NCBI GenBank assembly: GCA_934045905.1
Contig: OW203765.1
Span: 24,145,151-24,209,150, forward strand
Reading direction: 5' to 3'
Source: Leuctra nigra
Taxonomy: Eukaryota; Arthropoda; Insecta; Plecoptera; Leuctridae
DNA: 64,000 nt
Shown: in pieces, positions 1-14,500 of the stretch
Layout of the letters: every line of letters begins with the position of its first letter
Numbering within the stretch: the stretch's first letter is position 1
Position numbers and translations under genes: made by a program
The notes under the pieces: model-generated
What the model saw: only the letters and a program-made list of their open reading frames with translations
Database searches by the model: none
What the model was told of the DNA's origin: nothing

Positions 1-344
1 AGAGCAGAATTGCATCTTGGGAGCCATTGGAAGATCAGCTGCAAAGATCAGCTGTCACTGTCAGTGTCACTGCCCGTCTGCAAGCATAGTTGTGTATTGG
101 TTGTGTATTGAGAATGAAATGTTTTTCCTTTGTTGTTTCTAAATATTATGCTATTAGCGTGTATACCTAGTTCATGTCATTTTCTTATGACTGTGTTCAA
201 AAGCATATCATGTTCAACATGAATACCAATAACAAAATATTTCACCAATATTTCAATTTTTCACATCCACATCTGTCAAAAGTGACGCCATCTTTACAGC
301 GGTGCCAGATCTCGAACGTCATTTCAACTCCTTACGTCATTTGA

Positions 345-574
345 AATTGCACGGATTCGTGCATACACGGATTGGTGCGAATAGTCTTGGCCGCGCGGCC
401 GATGCTATTCGCACAAATTTGTGCACACACCAATACGTGCACCACACAACTCAGTGCACCAATCCGTGCGTGCACGCAGTAGTGCGAATAGCATCGGCCG
501 CGCGGCCAAAGCTATTCGCACCAATGCGTGCGGTTTGTGCATGCACGGATTTGTGCGAATAGCCTCGGCCGATA
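345..574. repeat. Palindromic GC cluster with two inverted 40-bp dyads
   Basis: Two 40-bp imperfect palindromes, 375-414 and 482-521, each start GTGCGAATAG and end CTATTCGCAC around the core GGCCGCGCGGCC. The second is nearly the reverse complement of the first, so the block is itself an inverted repeat. A half copy lies at 553-574. Between and around them run GTGCAC- and CACGGATT-rich words. It sits in otherwise very AT-rich DNA about 1.1 kb upstream of the DnaJ gene. It may be a small foldback transposon or a fragment of one. The short reading frames across it are by-products of its stop-poor GC content. Confidence 0.7.
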
Positions 575-1648
575 ATTATTCATTAGAATTACCTACTTCT
601 TTTTAATTGATCACAAAGAATACAGTAAAATTACCTACATTATGAATAGTAGCAACAACACACATCAAGGAAAAATAATAAAAGATAACAATGTTTTTTT
701 AAACAGGCTTAAAAAAACATGGTTATTTTTTTATTATTTTTCCTTAAAACCAAGTAACAACGTTGTCAAAGTTATAGTTAAATTTTATTATTAAAGAAGA
801 TAGGTACTGAAAAGTGAAAATCAACATTTATTATTTTGAATAATTCCATGACTTTACAAATAATAATAATACATTCTATTTCTATATCACTAAAAATATT
901 GATAAATAAATTAAAATTACCTACCTACAACCAGTTTAACAAGCTACAATTATATTATTATAGAGAAGATCAGTAGTACCATGTACTCGTTTAATATCTC
1001 ATTGAAAATGACCATTAATTATTATTGTGTTCTTGGTAATTTCTAATTATTGTTCAGGTACATGCATAAAATTGAAAATATGTATTGTGACAAAAATATC
1101 AGTGTTGTTTATATTCGAATAATTTTTTTTCATTTACATACCTACAGTTATTATTTTTAATATCTACTATACCGTTTTTAGGTATTTTAGAAGTTTTTGT
1201 GGTCACGTTTTTTGAATTTGAATCTGTTGTAAAAACAACTATTTTTGTCTTTACTTTTATTTTATAACGTTGTGTGGATAAATCAATTTTCAGAAAAGAT
1301 AATCAGTAATTTGTATTAACACCTAATATTTGTTGAGTACTATTTATATTGGCAACATAAATTTATTCTCCATTTGAAACCTTTTCCTTTCAATTTGCTG
1401 TAGGTATATTTTGAGTTTAACGTGCAATGGTGGAGGGTTAAATTGAGTAATCATCACCTGAATCTAACTGGGTGAAACTGATTTTTAAATTTAAGAAAAT
1501 GTTTTACCTAAATTTGAATTTTTGCCACCAATAATTTAAAGTTTGGATTTTTGATGTTGGTCGCATTGAACATTTTGTTGGGAGCCACATGTTGACTGTG
1601 AGTTGCCAAATTCAGACAGCTGGTTGAAGTAGACTGAAGTAGACTGAC
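575..1648. other. AT-rich intergenic DNA upstream of the DnaJ gene
   Basis: No reading frame, RNA gene or transposon end could be supported here. The DnaJ promoter must lie at the right-hand end, but no clear TATA box or initiator was identified. Confidence 0.5.
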
Positions 1649-3541
1649 ATGGCTACCATGCGTGCTCAAATGTGTATTTCTAATTTAAGAAACTTGAATT
1701 CATTGTCAGTGCATTCATATATAAAATTCCCTTCTCGGTCTTTACATAACTGTAATTCTTGTGTCGGTTTGTGTGGTTTCGCAGTACATTCTTTGAAAAC
1801 ATTTAAGACCAAGGAACGTTTCAATTTTCCAGGTTTGACATTGTGTCAAAACTTTCATGTCTCCAGTTCTCGATTAAAGAAACTTGATTATTATGAAACA
1901 TTAGGTGTGCCGCGTAATGCAACAGCTAAAGATATTAAGAAATCATATTACCAATTAGCTAAGAAATATCACCCAGACACAAATAAAAGTGATGCAGATG
2001 TCGGTCGTAAATTTCATGAAGTTTCCGAAGCTTATGAAGTTCTAAGTGATGATGCTAAACGCAAGCAGTATGATGCTTGGGGAACAACATCAGAGCAGAT
2101 GGGTATGGGTGGTGGAGGTAGAGCACAAGGTCAAAACTACAATCAAGACTGGCAGTTCCGGTCGACAATTGACCCTGAAGAGCTCTTCCGCAAGATATTT
2201 GGAGAAGCGGGGTTCAAAGCAAGCGGATTTGGTGGGGATTATAATGACTTTTCTGATTCTAACTATAGTTTCGGTGCAGCACAGGAAGTGATAATGGAAC
2301 TTACTTTCTCGCAAGCGGCACGAGGAGTAAACAAAGATATTAACATCAATATTATTGACACGTGTCCGAAATGTCTCGGATCACGTTCTGAACCCGGAAG
2401 CAAAGCTGAGAAATGTACTTACTGCAACGGCACCGGTGCCGAGACGATATCCACTGGCCCATTTGTGATGCGATCGACGTGCCGGCATTGCCACGGTACT
2501 CGCGTTCACATAAAGAATCCGTGTACAGAATGTCAAGCTAAAGGCAGCACAGTGCAAAGGAAGAAGCTCACCGTTCCAGTGCCAGCGGGAGTTGAAGACG
2601 GCCAATCTGTTCGCATGGCGGTCGGCAAGAAAGAAATATTCATTACGTTCCGAGTAGCAAAGTCCGACTACTTCCGTCGGGATGGTCCTGATGTTCACAC
2701 AGATGCTAAAATCTCGATATCGCAAGCTCTTCTGGGTGGAACTATACGCATACAAGGTTATTACCAAATTAATATCCTAGTTCAATTCTCCTGCAGCCTG
2801 CCCTTTTTTTCTCTTTGTAAATTAGGTATAAAGATGCTTTAAACTGTTCGATGTGGTTCAATACTGAAGCGCTGGCATTCAAGGTCAAAATAAGCAGTTC
2901 ATCATTCAGCAATGTCAAAATGTGTAGTAGTTTAATTAATGCATTACCTACCTATAGCAAAAAAAATAAATTAAGTGCATAGCTTTATTATGTACTAACA
3001 CTCCATATCTACCCAATTATTTTAAACAATTTCTTTAAACTTTCAATTATTATCATATCATTGTAAGAAAGTAAATAACTTCTATTTTTGCTGGATTCTT
3101 CTGTGCATGCATTTGTGTTAAGATGTAATTTACCAAAATACTTTCTCTTTAACTCTAGGCGTCTATGAAGACCAGACGATCCAGATCAGTCCCGGCACGT
3201 CATCCCACACTCGCATCCGACTCAACGGAAAAGGCCTGAAGAAAGTCAACTCTCTAGGACACGGTGATCACTACATCAACATCAAGCTGGCCGTTCCGAC
3301 GCATCTCAACGAGAAGCAGCGAGCCCTCGTCCAGGCCTATGCAGAGCTCGAGTCGGACACCCCCGGCATCACCCGAGGGATCACATGCAAGAAAGACGGC
3401 ACTAAGGAATGCACATTGGAAGCGCAGCGCCTCTTGCTGTTGGTACGGAATGCCGTCAACAGCGCCGATGTGCCGAAACCACCGGAGGAGAAGAAACCGA
3501 GCAGCGAGTCAATCGAGGCGGAGGCAGGTTCAACTAATTGA
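1649..3541 (+). CDS. Mitochondrial DnaJ/Hsp40 co-chaperone, DNAJA3 (Tid1, l(2)tid) type
   Basis: Two coding exons, 1649-2756 and 3159-3541, joined in phase (1491 nt, 496 aa). The N-terminal 75 or so residues are basic and Ser-rich with few acids, as expected of a mitochondrial presequence. The J domain is about residues 80-145 with HPD at 108-110. A Gly-rich linker (about 153-210) follows, then the type-A zinc module with four Cys-x2-Cys pairs between about 239 and 298 (CPKC, CTYC, CRHC, CTEC), and the substrate-binding C-terminal domain. The family stimulates mitochondrial Hsp70 in matrix protein folding. Tid1 is named for a fly tumour-suppressor gene. The first in-frame ATG was chosen; another lies three codons on. 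A poly(A) signal fits at 3889-3894. The tail after Glu-rich residues is short (ending GSTN), and a GT at 3528 could be an alternative donor to a longer tail that I could not find. Confidence 0.93.
2757..3158 (+). other. DnaJ gene intron
   Basis: The donor is CAAG|GTTATT at 2756/2757 and the acceptor CTCTAG|GC at 3158/3159. The intron splits a glycine codon (phase 1). Reading through it terminates after 28 extra codons. The interior is AT-rich and I recognise no complete element in it. Confidence 0.85.
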
Positions 3542-3984
3542 ACTTAGCCCTCAATTCATAGAAGTAATTATTTACTGGTCTAACTGGCAAATTGTGTTTC
3601 AGTGCATTGGACTCGCATCAAAACTCAGCATATAGTGTTACTCGGCATATTACCATAATGCTTGGAGTTGTAGTCATTACGATCATTATACTAATTGAAT
3701 TGATTATAAATATAAATAATGTTTAATTTGTTTTTATGAATAATTAAAACAAAACTGATGCAGAAAAATTGTTAAGCATGTACAAGATAGGTAGTAAAGT
3801 CAGAGTAGGTAGTTGTAATAAGTTTATTGTTACTGGAATACATTACATACTGAGCTGTTTGTAAAGTCTGGCTGCTGTTGATTTATGAAATAAATCTTAT
3901 CCATTGACTGAGAAATGTGATTAGTACATCTTTGATTACATCCATCATAATTAACATCATAAAAAAACTTGCATTCAAAGTCAG
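3542..3984. promoter_or_regulatory. Convergent 3' ends of the DnaJ gene (+) and KRR1 (-)
   Basis: The two stop codons face each other 443 bp apart. An AATAAA on the + strand at 3889-3894 suits DnaJ. An AATAAA on the - strand at 3828-3823 suits KRR1. If both are used, the two mRNAs overlap in antisense by roughly 70 bases or more. Use of these signals is inferred, not shown. Confidence 0.45.
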
Positions 3985-6980
<2,996 letters not shown>

Positions 6981-9696
6981 ATGGCGACAAGAAGCCTAGT
7001 AGATATATTCCTCTTAATGAGGAAGAATTCGATTCAAAGTAGACACATATATTCCGAGCAGGTAATGTATTTTCTGCAAATTTTGACAGTTGGCAGGTTA
7101 TAACTACTCTGATAATTTTATTAATTTAAGTAGGTACCTACTTCGTACGTGGACTATAAATTATACACTCTTTCATTTTTCTGATGTGTTTTTTAACTTT
7201 AAATGAAATATATACGTAACCCTTGGATATTTTACAGAATGTGTCAGATCGCATGTCTCTTGTGAATTCGGACTTGGAATCTGGCACAGATAATCGTCGA
7301 GGTGAATCTCAGATGCCACCATTCTGGGCAGATGGCTTGGAAGAGGCTCAGTATGCAATGACACGACTTCGATCCAAGTTGCGAGATCTGGAAGCACTGC
7401 ACACTCGACACTTACATCGACCCACACTGGATGATTCGTCGGAGGAAGAGACACAGATTGAGGCCTTGACACAGGAAATCACACGGGTAAAGAACAAGCT
7501 TGTTATAAACTTTGAAATCTTCTGCTTAGACATTTAGCCTAGATTAAGTCTACTTTTGGCTAATTTTCGTTACAGATGTTTGGAACGGCCCATAGACTAG
7601 TGCAACAGATTCGATACCAAAGCAACGGAGGGTCCTCTCAAGAAAAGCGATTATCTTACAATGTAGTATCTTCATTAGTAGCAACACTCCAGGAATTGTC
7701 ATCAATATTTAGACGATCTCAGAGCTCATATTTAAAAAGTAAGATATACCTTAGTATTCCTATACCTATGTAATCTATAGATCTGTTCGTCGGGATGTTC
7801 TAACCTGCTCAGATCACACCGGAAGTCGTCACGGAACTGTTTACTCATTCCTATCCGTCGAGTTTTGATTCGTAATCCTTGCACCTAACATATTCTGTGA
7901 CGTACTTCCGCTTGCTCGGAGCAGGTTAGAACACCCCGACGAACAAACCTACGGATTTTATCTTATATTTTAAGAGATTATTGTGTAAATACTAATCAAT
8001 TAGTTCTACTTTTCAGAATTAAATTCTCGTGAAGAACGCTCGAAGCAGTACTTCGACACACCTCTTGACAAAGACTTCTCGAGTCCTCTCTCGTGGGAAG
8101 TGGACAGCGAGTTGGAAAACATTGACCAGCAGTTCGGTGGCCGAGTCAGCTCGTCCGCGACGCAACAACAACTGCTGTTGTTCGAAGAGGACAACACAAA
8201 GATGGTGGAACGAAGGGAACATGAAGTGAGGCAGATTGTTCGATCTATTGTCGATCTGAATGATGTTTTCAAAGATCTTTCTCACATGGTTGTTGACCAG
8301 GTAATTAATAGAATAGTAAAGAGCTAAGTGACAAATACATTACCTATTCTGAATTACGTAACAAAAAAAATAGTTCAGTGAGATTTTTATTAAATGAAAA
8401 AAGGGTAAACGAGATGTCCGCACTGGTAAATGTAGGAAAATTAAACAGTGTGATCTTCCATCATTTATTTTTTAGCCGTGCAGACATCTATATATGTACC
8501 GAAAAATAATTCCTTTTGTAATTAATGAAGTAAGATTCTTTCAATCTGTTTATCACCAAAATATGTTTTGAAATATTCTCTTTTGGTAAATAGAGCCCTT
8601 TAGTTTTCAAGGTTTATAAATATAAAAAATTAAAATAATTAAGATACCTACCTATCTTTAATTCAGTTAATTTTCAATATTCACTTTGAAATAATCAACA
8701 ATCACTATCTTGGGAAAAGTACATTTAAGGAGGGATGAGTGATATAATCACGGTCTTCTGGAAATTTCTACAAATTTGCAAAGAATTTCGAATTTCTAGA
8801 AGGCTGTGTTACCATGGCAACATAATTTTACATGTAAAACTGCACTTTTCAGATGGAAAAACGTTAAAATAAAGCAGTAAAACCCTCATAGCTCGGTAAA
8901 ACATCCACGAAGGTACACATTTAAAAATGTTATAATAAAATATTGCATCTGATACACGCTATAGTAGTTTTTCAAAAAATTCTATACGTGGGAAAGCAGC
9001 CAAATACGCATTTAAAATATCAGCATGACTTTTTCCGTATGGTCGCAATGTTAAACTGAGAGAAAAACTGTAACTTTGAAGCGATATATCTCGAAAATTA
9101 GTTCACGTTGACCACTTATTCTCCCCATATTATGATGCAGAACATAAAAATCTATTTATATGAGAAATTTGAACGATTTCTATACATAAGTGACATTCGG
9201 AGATCCCTCCTTAAAGAGCATATCAGTTGTTATTCGGGTTTTAAAATAATACTCTGACTGTAGTTTCTCCCAGTGTGTGATGCTGTGCGATGTTCTTTCT
9301 CCATCAACAGCGACTCATTTCAATCAGACTTGGAATGAGAATGAATTTATATTTATTACCAAAAAAAGAAGATTCTATTTTCTTCATCATTATCAGGAAC
9401 GTTTGTAATGCATCACTAATTTGTTTTTTCATTCACTCTTATGCTTTCTTTTAATCTTTCTCTTCTGAAACATATTCCTTTTCACATATTCCAAAATATT
9501 CTCCTCATTGCAGGGCACAGTATTGGATCGCATCGACTACAACGTAGAGCAATGTCAAGCTCAAGTCTACCAAGGCTTCCAACAGCTTCAGAAAGCAGAC
9601 ACGTACCAACGGAAGAACCGCAAGATGGTTTGCATCATGATTCTGGCGTCAGTCACGCTGCTACTTATTCTACTCTTCATCATCATCAAGACGTAA
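6981..9696 (+). CDS. Syx16: Syntaxin-16, Qa-SNARE of the trans-Golgi/endosome
   Basis: Five coding exons: 6981-7061, 7238-7486, 7576-7738, 8017-8300 and 9514-9696 (960 nt, 319 aa; human about 325). Phase closes at every junction. The N-peptide [14 protein letters not shown] matches the family motif that binds the Sec1/Munc18 protein Vps45. The block [12 protein letters not shown] is diagnostic. The SNARE helix runs about residues 235-290, with the zero-layer Gln at 259 just before [14 protein letters not shown] single C-terminal membrane anchor follows KKNRK-type residues (about 297-317). The family mediates retrograde endosome-to-trans-Golgi fusion. A poly(A) signal is at 10109-10114. Introns 3 and 4 each host a MITE. 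Confidence 0.96.
7780..7949. mobile_element. 170-bp MITE (copy 2) in syntaxin-16 intron 3
   Basis: This is the same family as 5461-5630: same length, same inverted ends (TCTGTTCGTCGGG and its complement) and the same interior, with scattered substitutions. TA flanks it on both sides (7778-7779 and 7950-7951). Confidence 0.9.
8728..9211. mobile_element. About 484-bp TA-flanked MITE in syntaxin-16 intron 4 (copy 1)
   Basis: The ends are inverted copies of AGGAGGGAT, flanked by TA. A second copy lies inverted in a NOP9 intron (34913-35412). Matching interior words include GTTCTGCATCATA and TTCGAGATATATCG read on opposite strands. There is no coding capacity. Confidence 0.8.
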
Positions 9697-10390
9697 AACT
9701 ACTCTTAGGATGAACCGGTACTTGTGATAATTATTTATGATCTAATTCAACTTCTTCTATTCCTGTACTTAAACCACCAGTATATTTCATTTACATTAAA
9801 TCTCATATCGGAAGTCTCAGGAATTGACGTTCTTGCCAGATGAGAAGCGAATACTTTTAACCAGCTACCAAACTGCATTTGTATCTCTCTGCCTGCTTTT
9901 ATTATTATGCATTGATGTGCAGCTAGTATCTACATATTTAATCATATTTGATGTACATATTTAATCTTGCATTCGTTTACTTGTAATGTGGTTACCAAAA
10001 TGCGAACTATCCTTTAGGAGCTACCTTGTAATGTGTATTGCTAAGTACTAGACTGTCAATCATTCAAACATTTAGCATTACATACCTACTAATTATTGTT
10101 ATTCATAAAATAAAGTTATGTATCTATACTCATAGTTTTACTTATTTGGGTAGGAAAGGTCTGGCTTTTTGAATGAAATGGAAATAGCGAATTCTCTTTA
10201 TTTTTTTGGAACATATATAAATTAGATTCTAGTCGGGTTTTGCTTTTAGTATGAACACCTACTTTTGTGATTGAAGTAATTCCTATCACATAACATATCT
10301 CGTGGAAAGTCTGAACTGAATACCGACAAAAACTTTCGATAAACATCACATACAAAATTCGTTGCAATACTCTTCTTCATATTTGAAGTA
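9697..10390 (+). other. Syntaxin-16 3' UTR and downstream AT-rich DNA
   Basis: The stop codon ends at 9696 and AATAAA is at 10109-10114, giving a 3' UTR of about 430 nt. I see no gene between there and the MITE that begins near 10391. Confidence 0.6.
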
Positions 10391-10616
10391 GGTACACTCC
10401 CCCAAATAATAAACGGTACTTGGTACAAAACGTATTGGCTGCTGGGCCGGTTCCTTGACAAGCAAATAGCAATCCTTGTTATTATCAATGAAATCAGAGC
10501 TCACCTAAAAGAGTTAGATAATGCGTTAGCACTGACTTCATGGGATGATGCCATCAAACCTTAATCAGTCAATTCATTTTCTTTTGAGTACCGTTTATTA
10601 TTTGTGGGAGTGTACC
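10391..10616. mobile_element. MITE family with core TCACCTA..AGAG, copy 1
   Basis: The inverted ends of about 30 bp read GGTACACTCCC...AATAATAAACGGTACT and its complement. The middle holds the family core: GCTCACCTA, then TAGATAATG, then GACTTCAT and GATGCCATCAAACC. Related copies are at about 13368-13600, 13747-13961 and 24492-24708. The ends differ between copies more than the core does. Confidence 0.75.
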
Positions 10617-11506
10617 TTACAAGTGCCTTAAACCTAAACGAAAATACAAAAAATATAGTAATAAAAAATAAAATGAGATCACTGAGAAAATGAGTCAGGA
10701 AACCATTTGAAATGGATAAAACCATTAAATAGGGAATGTATGGGAAAAACCAGTCTCTACTTTGAATAGAAGGTAACGTTGTCATTTTATTAAATCTTAA
10801 AATGAGCTCTTAATGTTATCAGGTGCTTACAACATCTATCATAATCTAGATCATTATTCTCAGCATCATCTGATTAGCTGATTTATTACAGTAGGTTCGT
10901 ATCACCCTGGTTACCATTGGTACTAATTATATATCTGTAGTGTCTACATTGTTATCTATTGGATATTATGACCTAGTGACAAATTTAAATCATTCAAATT
11001 TTACTACCTGCACTGTTCAGAAAATTTAAATAATTTTCTAGGACACAACAATGTTTTTGAGCATAACCATGTTGTCACAAAGTCATAATATGTAACCTAC
11101 CTACACAGTGAAGGCAAATCCAAAGAGGATCTATGACAAACCTCGCTTTTCAACTTCAAAACTATTCGAATTACTCTAGTATAAAAAATTATATAATCTT
11201 TCTCTGTCGTCTACGTACAGAGAAAATAACTTGTAAAGTGTCAATCTTTCCATTAACAGGAAAGACATATAACTTGATTAAGTAGAGTATGTATATCACG
11301 ACGAAATAGGCCTACAACTACGTCTCCCAACACAATCGAGACAATCGCAATCGTATGACAAGCCCAAAGCGTTTATAAATAGGTACGTTTTGTCAAGCGT
11401 CAGTCTGAGGAGGAACTCCTCACCAATCAATCTCCTCGATGTTACGATTATATTGAATTGCGCTTCGGGTATTGTACAGCCCCATATCACACCGAGAGTC
11501 TCTCGA
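10617..11506. other. Intergenic DNA between syntaxin-16 and OSGIN 3' ends
   Basis: There is no supported gene. Minus-strand AATAAA signals at 10887-10882 and 10791-10786 are possible OSGIN polyadenylation sites. The rest is AT-rich and unassigned. Confidence 0.4.
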
Positions 11507-14500
11507 CTATGTGATCGCTCTTAGCTTGCGCTCCTTGTGGATGTGACTCGTGATCGCGACTGCGCCGCCCTGGATGAACCTGACGAAGTTGTCGCCCGCC
11601 AGCGGACCGAGCGCGTGCATGCCCGGCGGCGCGTTTGTCACCTCGTACGTGAAGGGATCCAGGTCGATCGGGTTCGACCGGCAGTCGATGGGGTCAGTCG
11701 GCGTCAGGCCGAGCCGCGTGTTTTCCGAGAGGAAGCTGAGGTCCGGTCGTGACCCGATGAGGATCGCAGCGAGCGAGACTCGATGGACGATGGTCGTTCC
11801 GTCTGGACAGAGGATACGGACCTTGCGATTGGCTGTGATCTCGAGGATCTTGTGTTCGGGTAGTGCGGTGTAACGGGGGTAGTTGACACCGCCGTCGCTC
11901 ATCATCTGGTGTACCTGAGGACAGTAAAACATCTGTCAACCTTCTTGTTGCCGATACAATATCTCTACCACGTGAGAAGGGGATAAAATCTTCATAAGTA
12001 GACTCTATTTCACGTGGTGTGTTTTATTCAAAAACTTTGAAGTTTTCAAAAGACTACCTACTTGAAAGTCCAGTACCTAAATGTTTGAGATATTTTTGCT
12101 TCAAAATCTACATGTTATAATTTTAAAAAGTACCTAGGTAAAAGCAGATATATTTTACTTGCTAGGCAAATTTCATTCTAGTAGTTAAGAAGAGTAAATA
12201 GAAAATCACAACAGGATGTGTACTGGATGGCGTAAGATATGAGTATGACTCCGGGCATTACCTTGTGGTATTCCGGATACATATTCTCCGGCAGTTGCTT
12301 CTCGAGACCGGTGACCCTCTTCCGGAACAAGTGGATGATCGGCAGAGAGCGAAATCTCGCGGCAATGACGGCGTCCGCGGCACTCAGCCCCGCGCCGACG
12401 ATAAGTATGGGATCACAGCTTGCTTCGATTGGCGTTTCTGCAAGAACACGACATTTTAAGACACTGGAAATATTGTTAATATGAAAGCAATGAAAACATT
12501 TTGAAATAATCCTTCCCAAATGTAGACATTCAATACACAATCTTTACTTTGAGAGAAGAGAAAAGAATCTACACTAAAAGCTCCATAACTGCGGCATTTA
12601 TATATTTTTAGAGCATTTGAGTTCAGAGTTGCCAAATGTTCACTCACAATGGCTTTTGACAATTTACTGAAAAAATGTTTCTGAAGAAAAGGCGCCACTT
12701 GCATGTACTTCATCCCTTGTCGGTATCAACAACTGATGTTTGAAATCCTAAGAATAGTAGGTATATTGTTTGTAAGAACTTGCATAAAACATCAAAATTT
12801 GTTCATCATCAAATTCGTTCCTGATAAATAATTACAATAATTTCTTAAAAAAAAACAATTTTAGAACCGTTTAAAATGTAGTAGAACTCTCACGATGCCA
12901 AAAATGTGAAGAATATTTGAAGTCCTAACGAAATGATCTGCAAGAGAAGTGAACACCCACCTTCGTCACCGTCCTCCCTCTCGACCAACTCGTCCATGGC
13001 TAGTTCGAGCTGCCGCAGGTCGTGCGTGACCCACTCGTGGTCGTCCAGTTCCCCCGGCACGCCCAGCCGGTTGGGCAGGTCGCAGGCGCCAGTCGCCAGC
13101 ACGACCTTGCTGCACAGGTAGCTGAAGGTCGCCGACGTGGTGGTGTCGTACCCCTGGACGAGCCAGCGCGGTGGTGAGCCGCACGGTACGCCGGTCTCGG
13201 GGTCGATCGCGTCTGTACACTGCGGAATCATGCGGCGTTAGTTCAGTGCAAGGGGTTAAGGATCGCCTATCCAGCTCACCTACTATGATATTTTATGCTT
13301 AATTTAATAAAACACTTGGGCTCTTGTATTCTGATATCAATTCCTAATACTTCATGGTAGATACACTCGAACAAATAATTAATGTTATTTGAAAGAAAAT
13401 GATTGGCTGATAAAGGTTTGATGGCATCATTGTATGTAGTCTGTGCTAACGCTAGTAGGTAGTATCTAACTAACGCTTTATCTAACTCTAGTAGGTGAGC
13501 TCTGATTTCATTGATAATAACTAATAAGGAATGATTGTCAAGGAACCTGACCAGCAGCCTATCTGTTTCATTCCAATAACGTTTTTCATTGTGTTTAGAA
13601 GAAAACACACGTAATAAATGAAAATTTTTACTTATAAATTGTGTTTTTATCTATCAATAGCTCTTCATGAATTATGAATATAATACTGATTCAATAAAAG
13701 TAAGATGGTAAGATTAATCTCATTCAAATTCTAAACAATTACTATCACTTGGTCAAAGTAAAACCGGTAGTTGAATGAAACTGATTGGTTGCTGGTCATT
13801 CTTTGACAATCAATTCTCAAAATTGCAAATGAAATCCGAGCTCACCTACTAGAGTAAGATAATGTGGTAGCAGAGACTTCATCATGATCACAAATTATGC
13901 TATTAAATCATTATTAGGCAATCAGTTTCATTCGAATACCAATTTTTCATTGGTCAAGTCAAGTCAAGTCTATTTATTCTGGTAACATTTTAGCAAGTTA
14001 TCTATTAAAGCGAGATAATTATTCTGGGATTCACTAAGGACTATCAGAAGTGGAAGTGGCCATGTGGTCATATCAGGAACTTGTACAATGTTATAGCCTC
14101 CATCAAGCATTAGTAACCCAGCTGATAGATAAGATAGCATCCTATTTGTCAGTTGAACTTTATTGGCATCTTCTGAAGGGGATTCCATTGACAATCATGA
14201 CTTTGACTGATGAAGTACTGAGTTTGAAGTACACTCCATACTTCATGACATTGTACTTCCATGATGACTTATCTCAGATTTATCATTGCCATTACCTACA
14301 GCCTCTTCCATATAACGAAATTTAAAATTAGAGAAATAACTATTTCTAGCTATAGGATGAGATGAGGAATTATTCTTCACCCAAACCTTAAACTCAAGTT
14401 GGTACTTCAATTTTACTAATCAAATAAGAGCTCATTACAATTGAAGAATTGATTTTAATATTTTTCAGTTTTTCATTACACAGTTCAAATAACTATGTAC

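Noticed and set aside
302..606. Two short overlapping coding frames
   Set aside because: They lie entirely in the palindromic GC-rich cluster; the repeated peptide words come from the repeated DNA.
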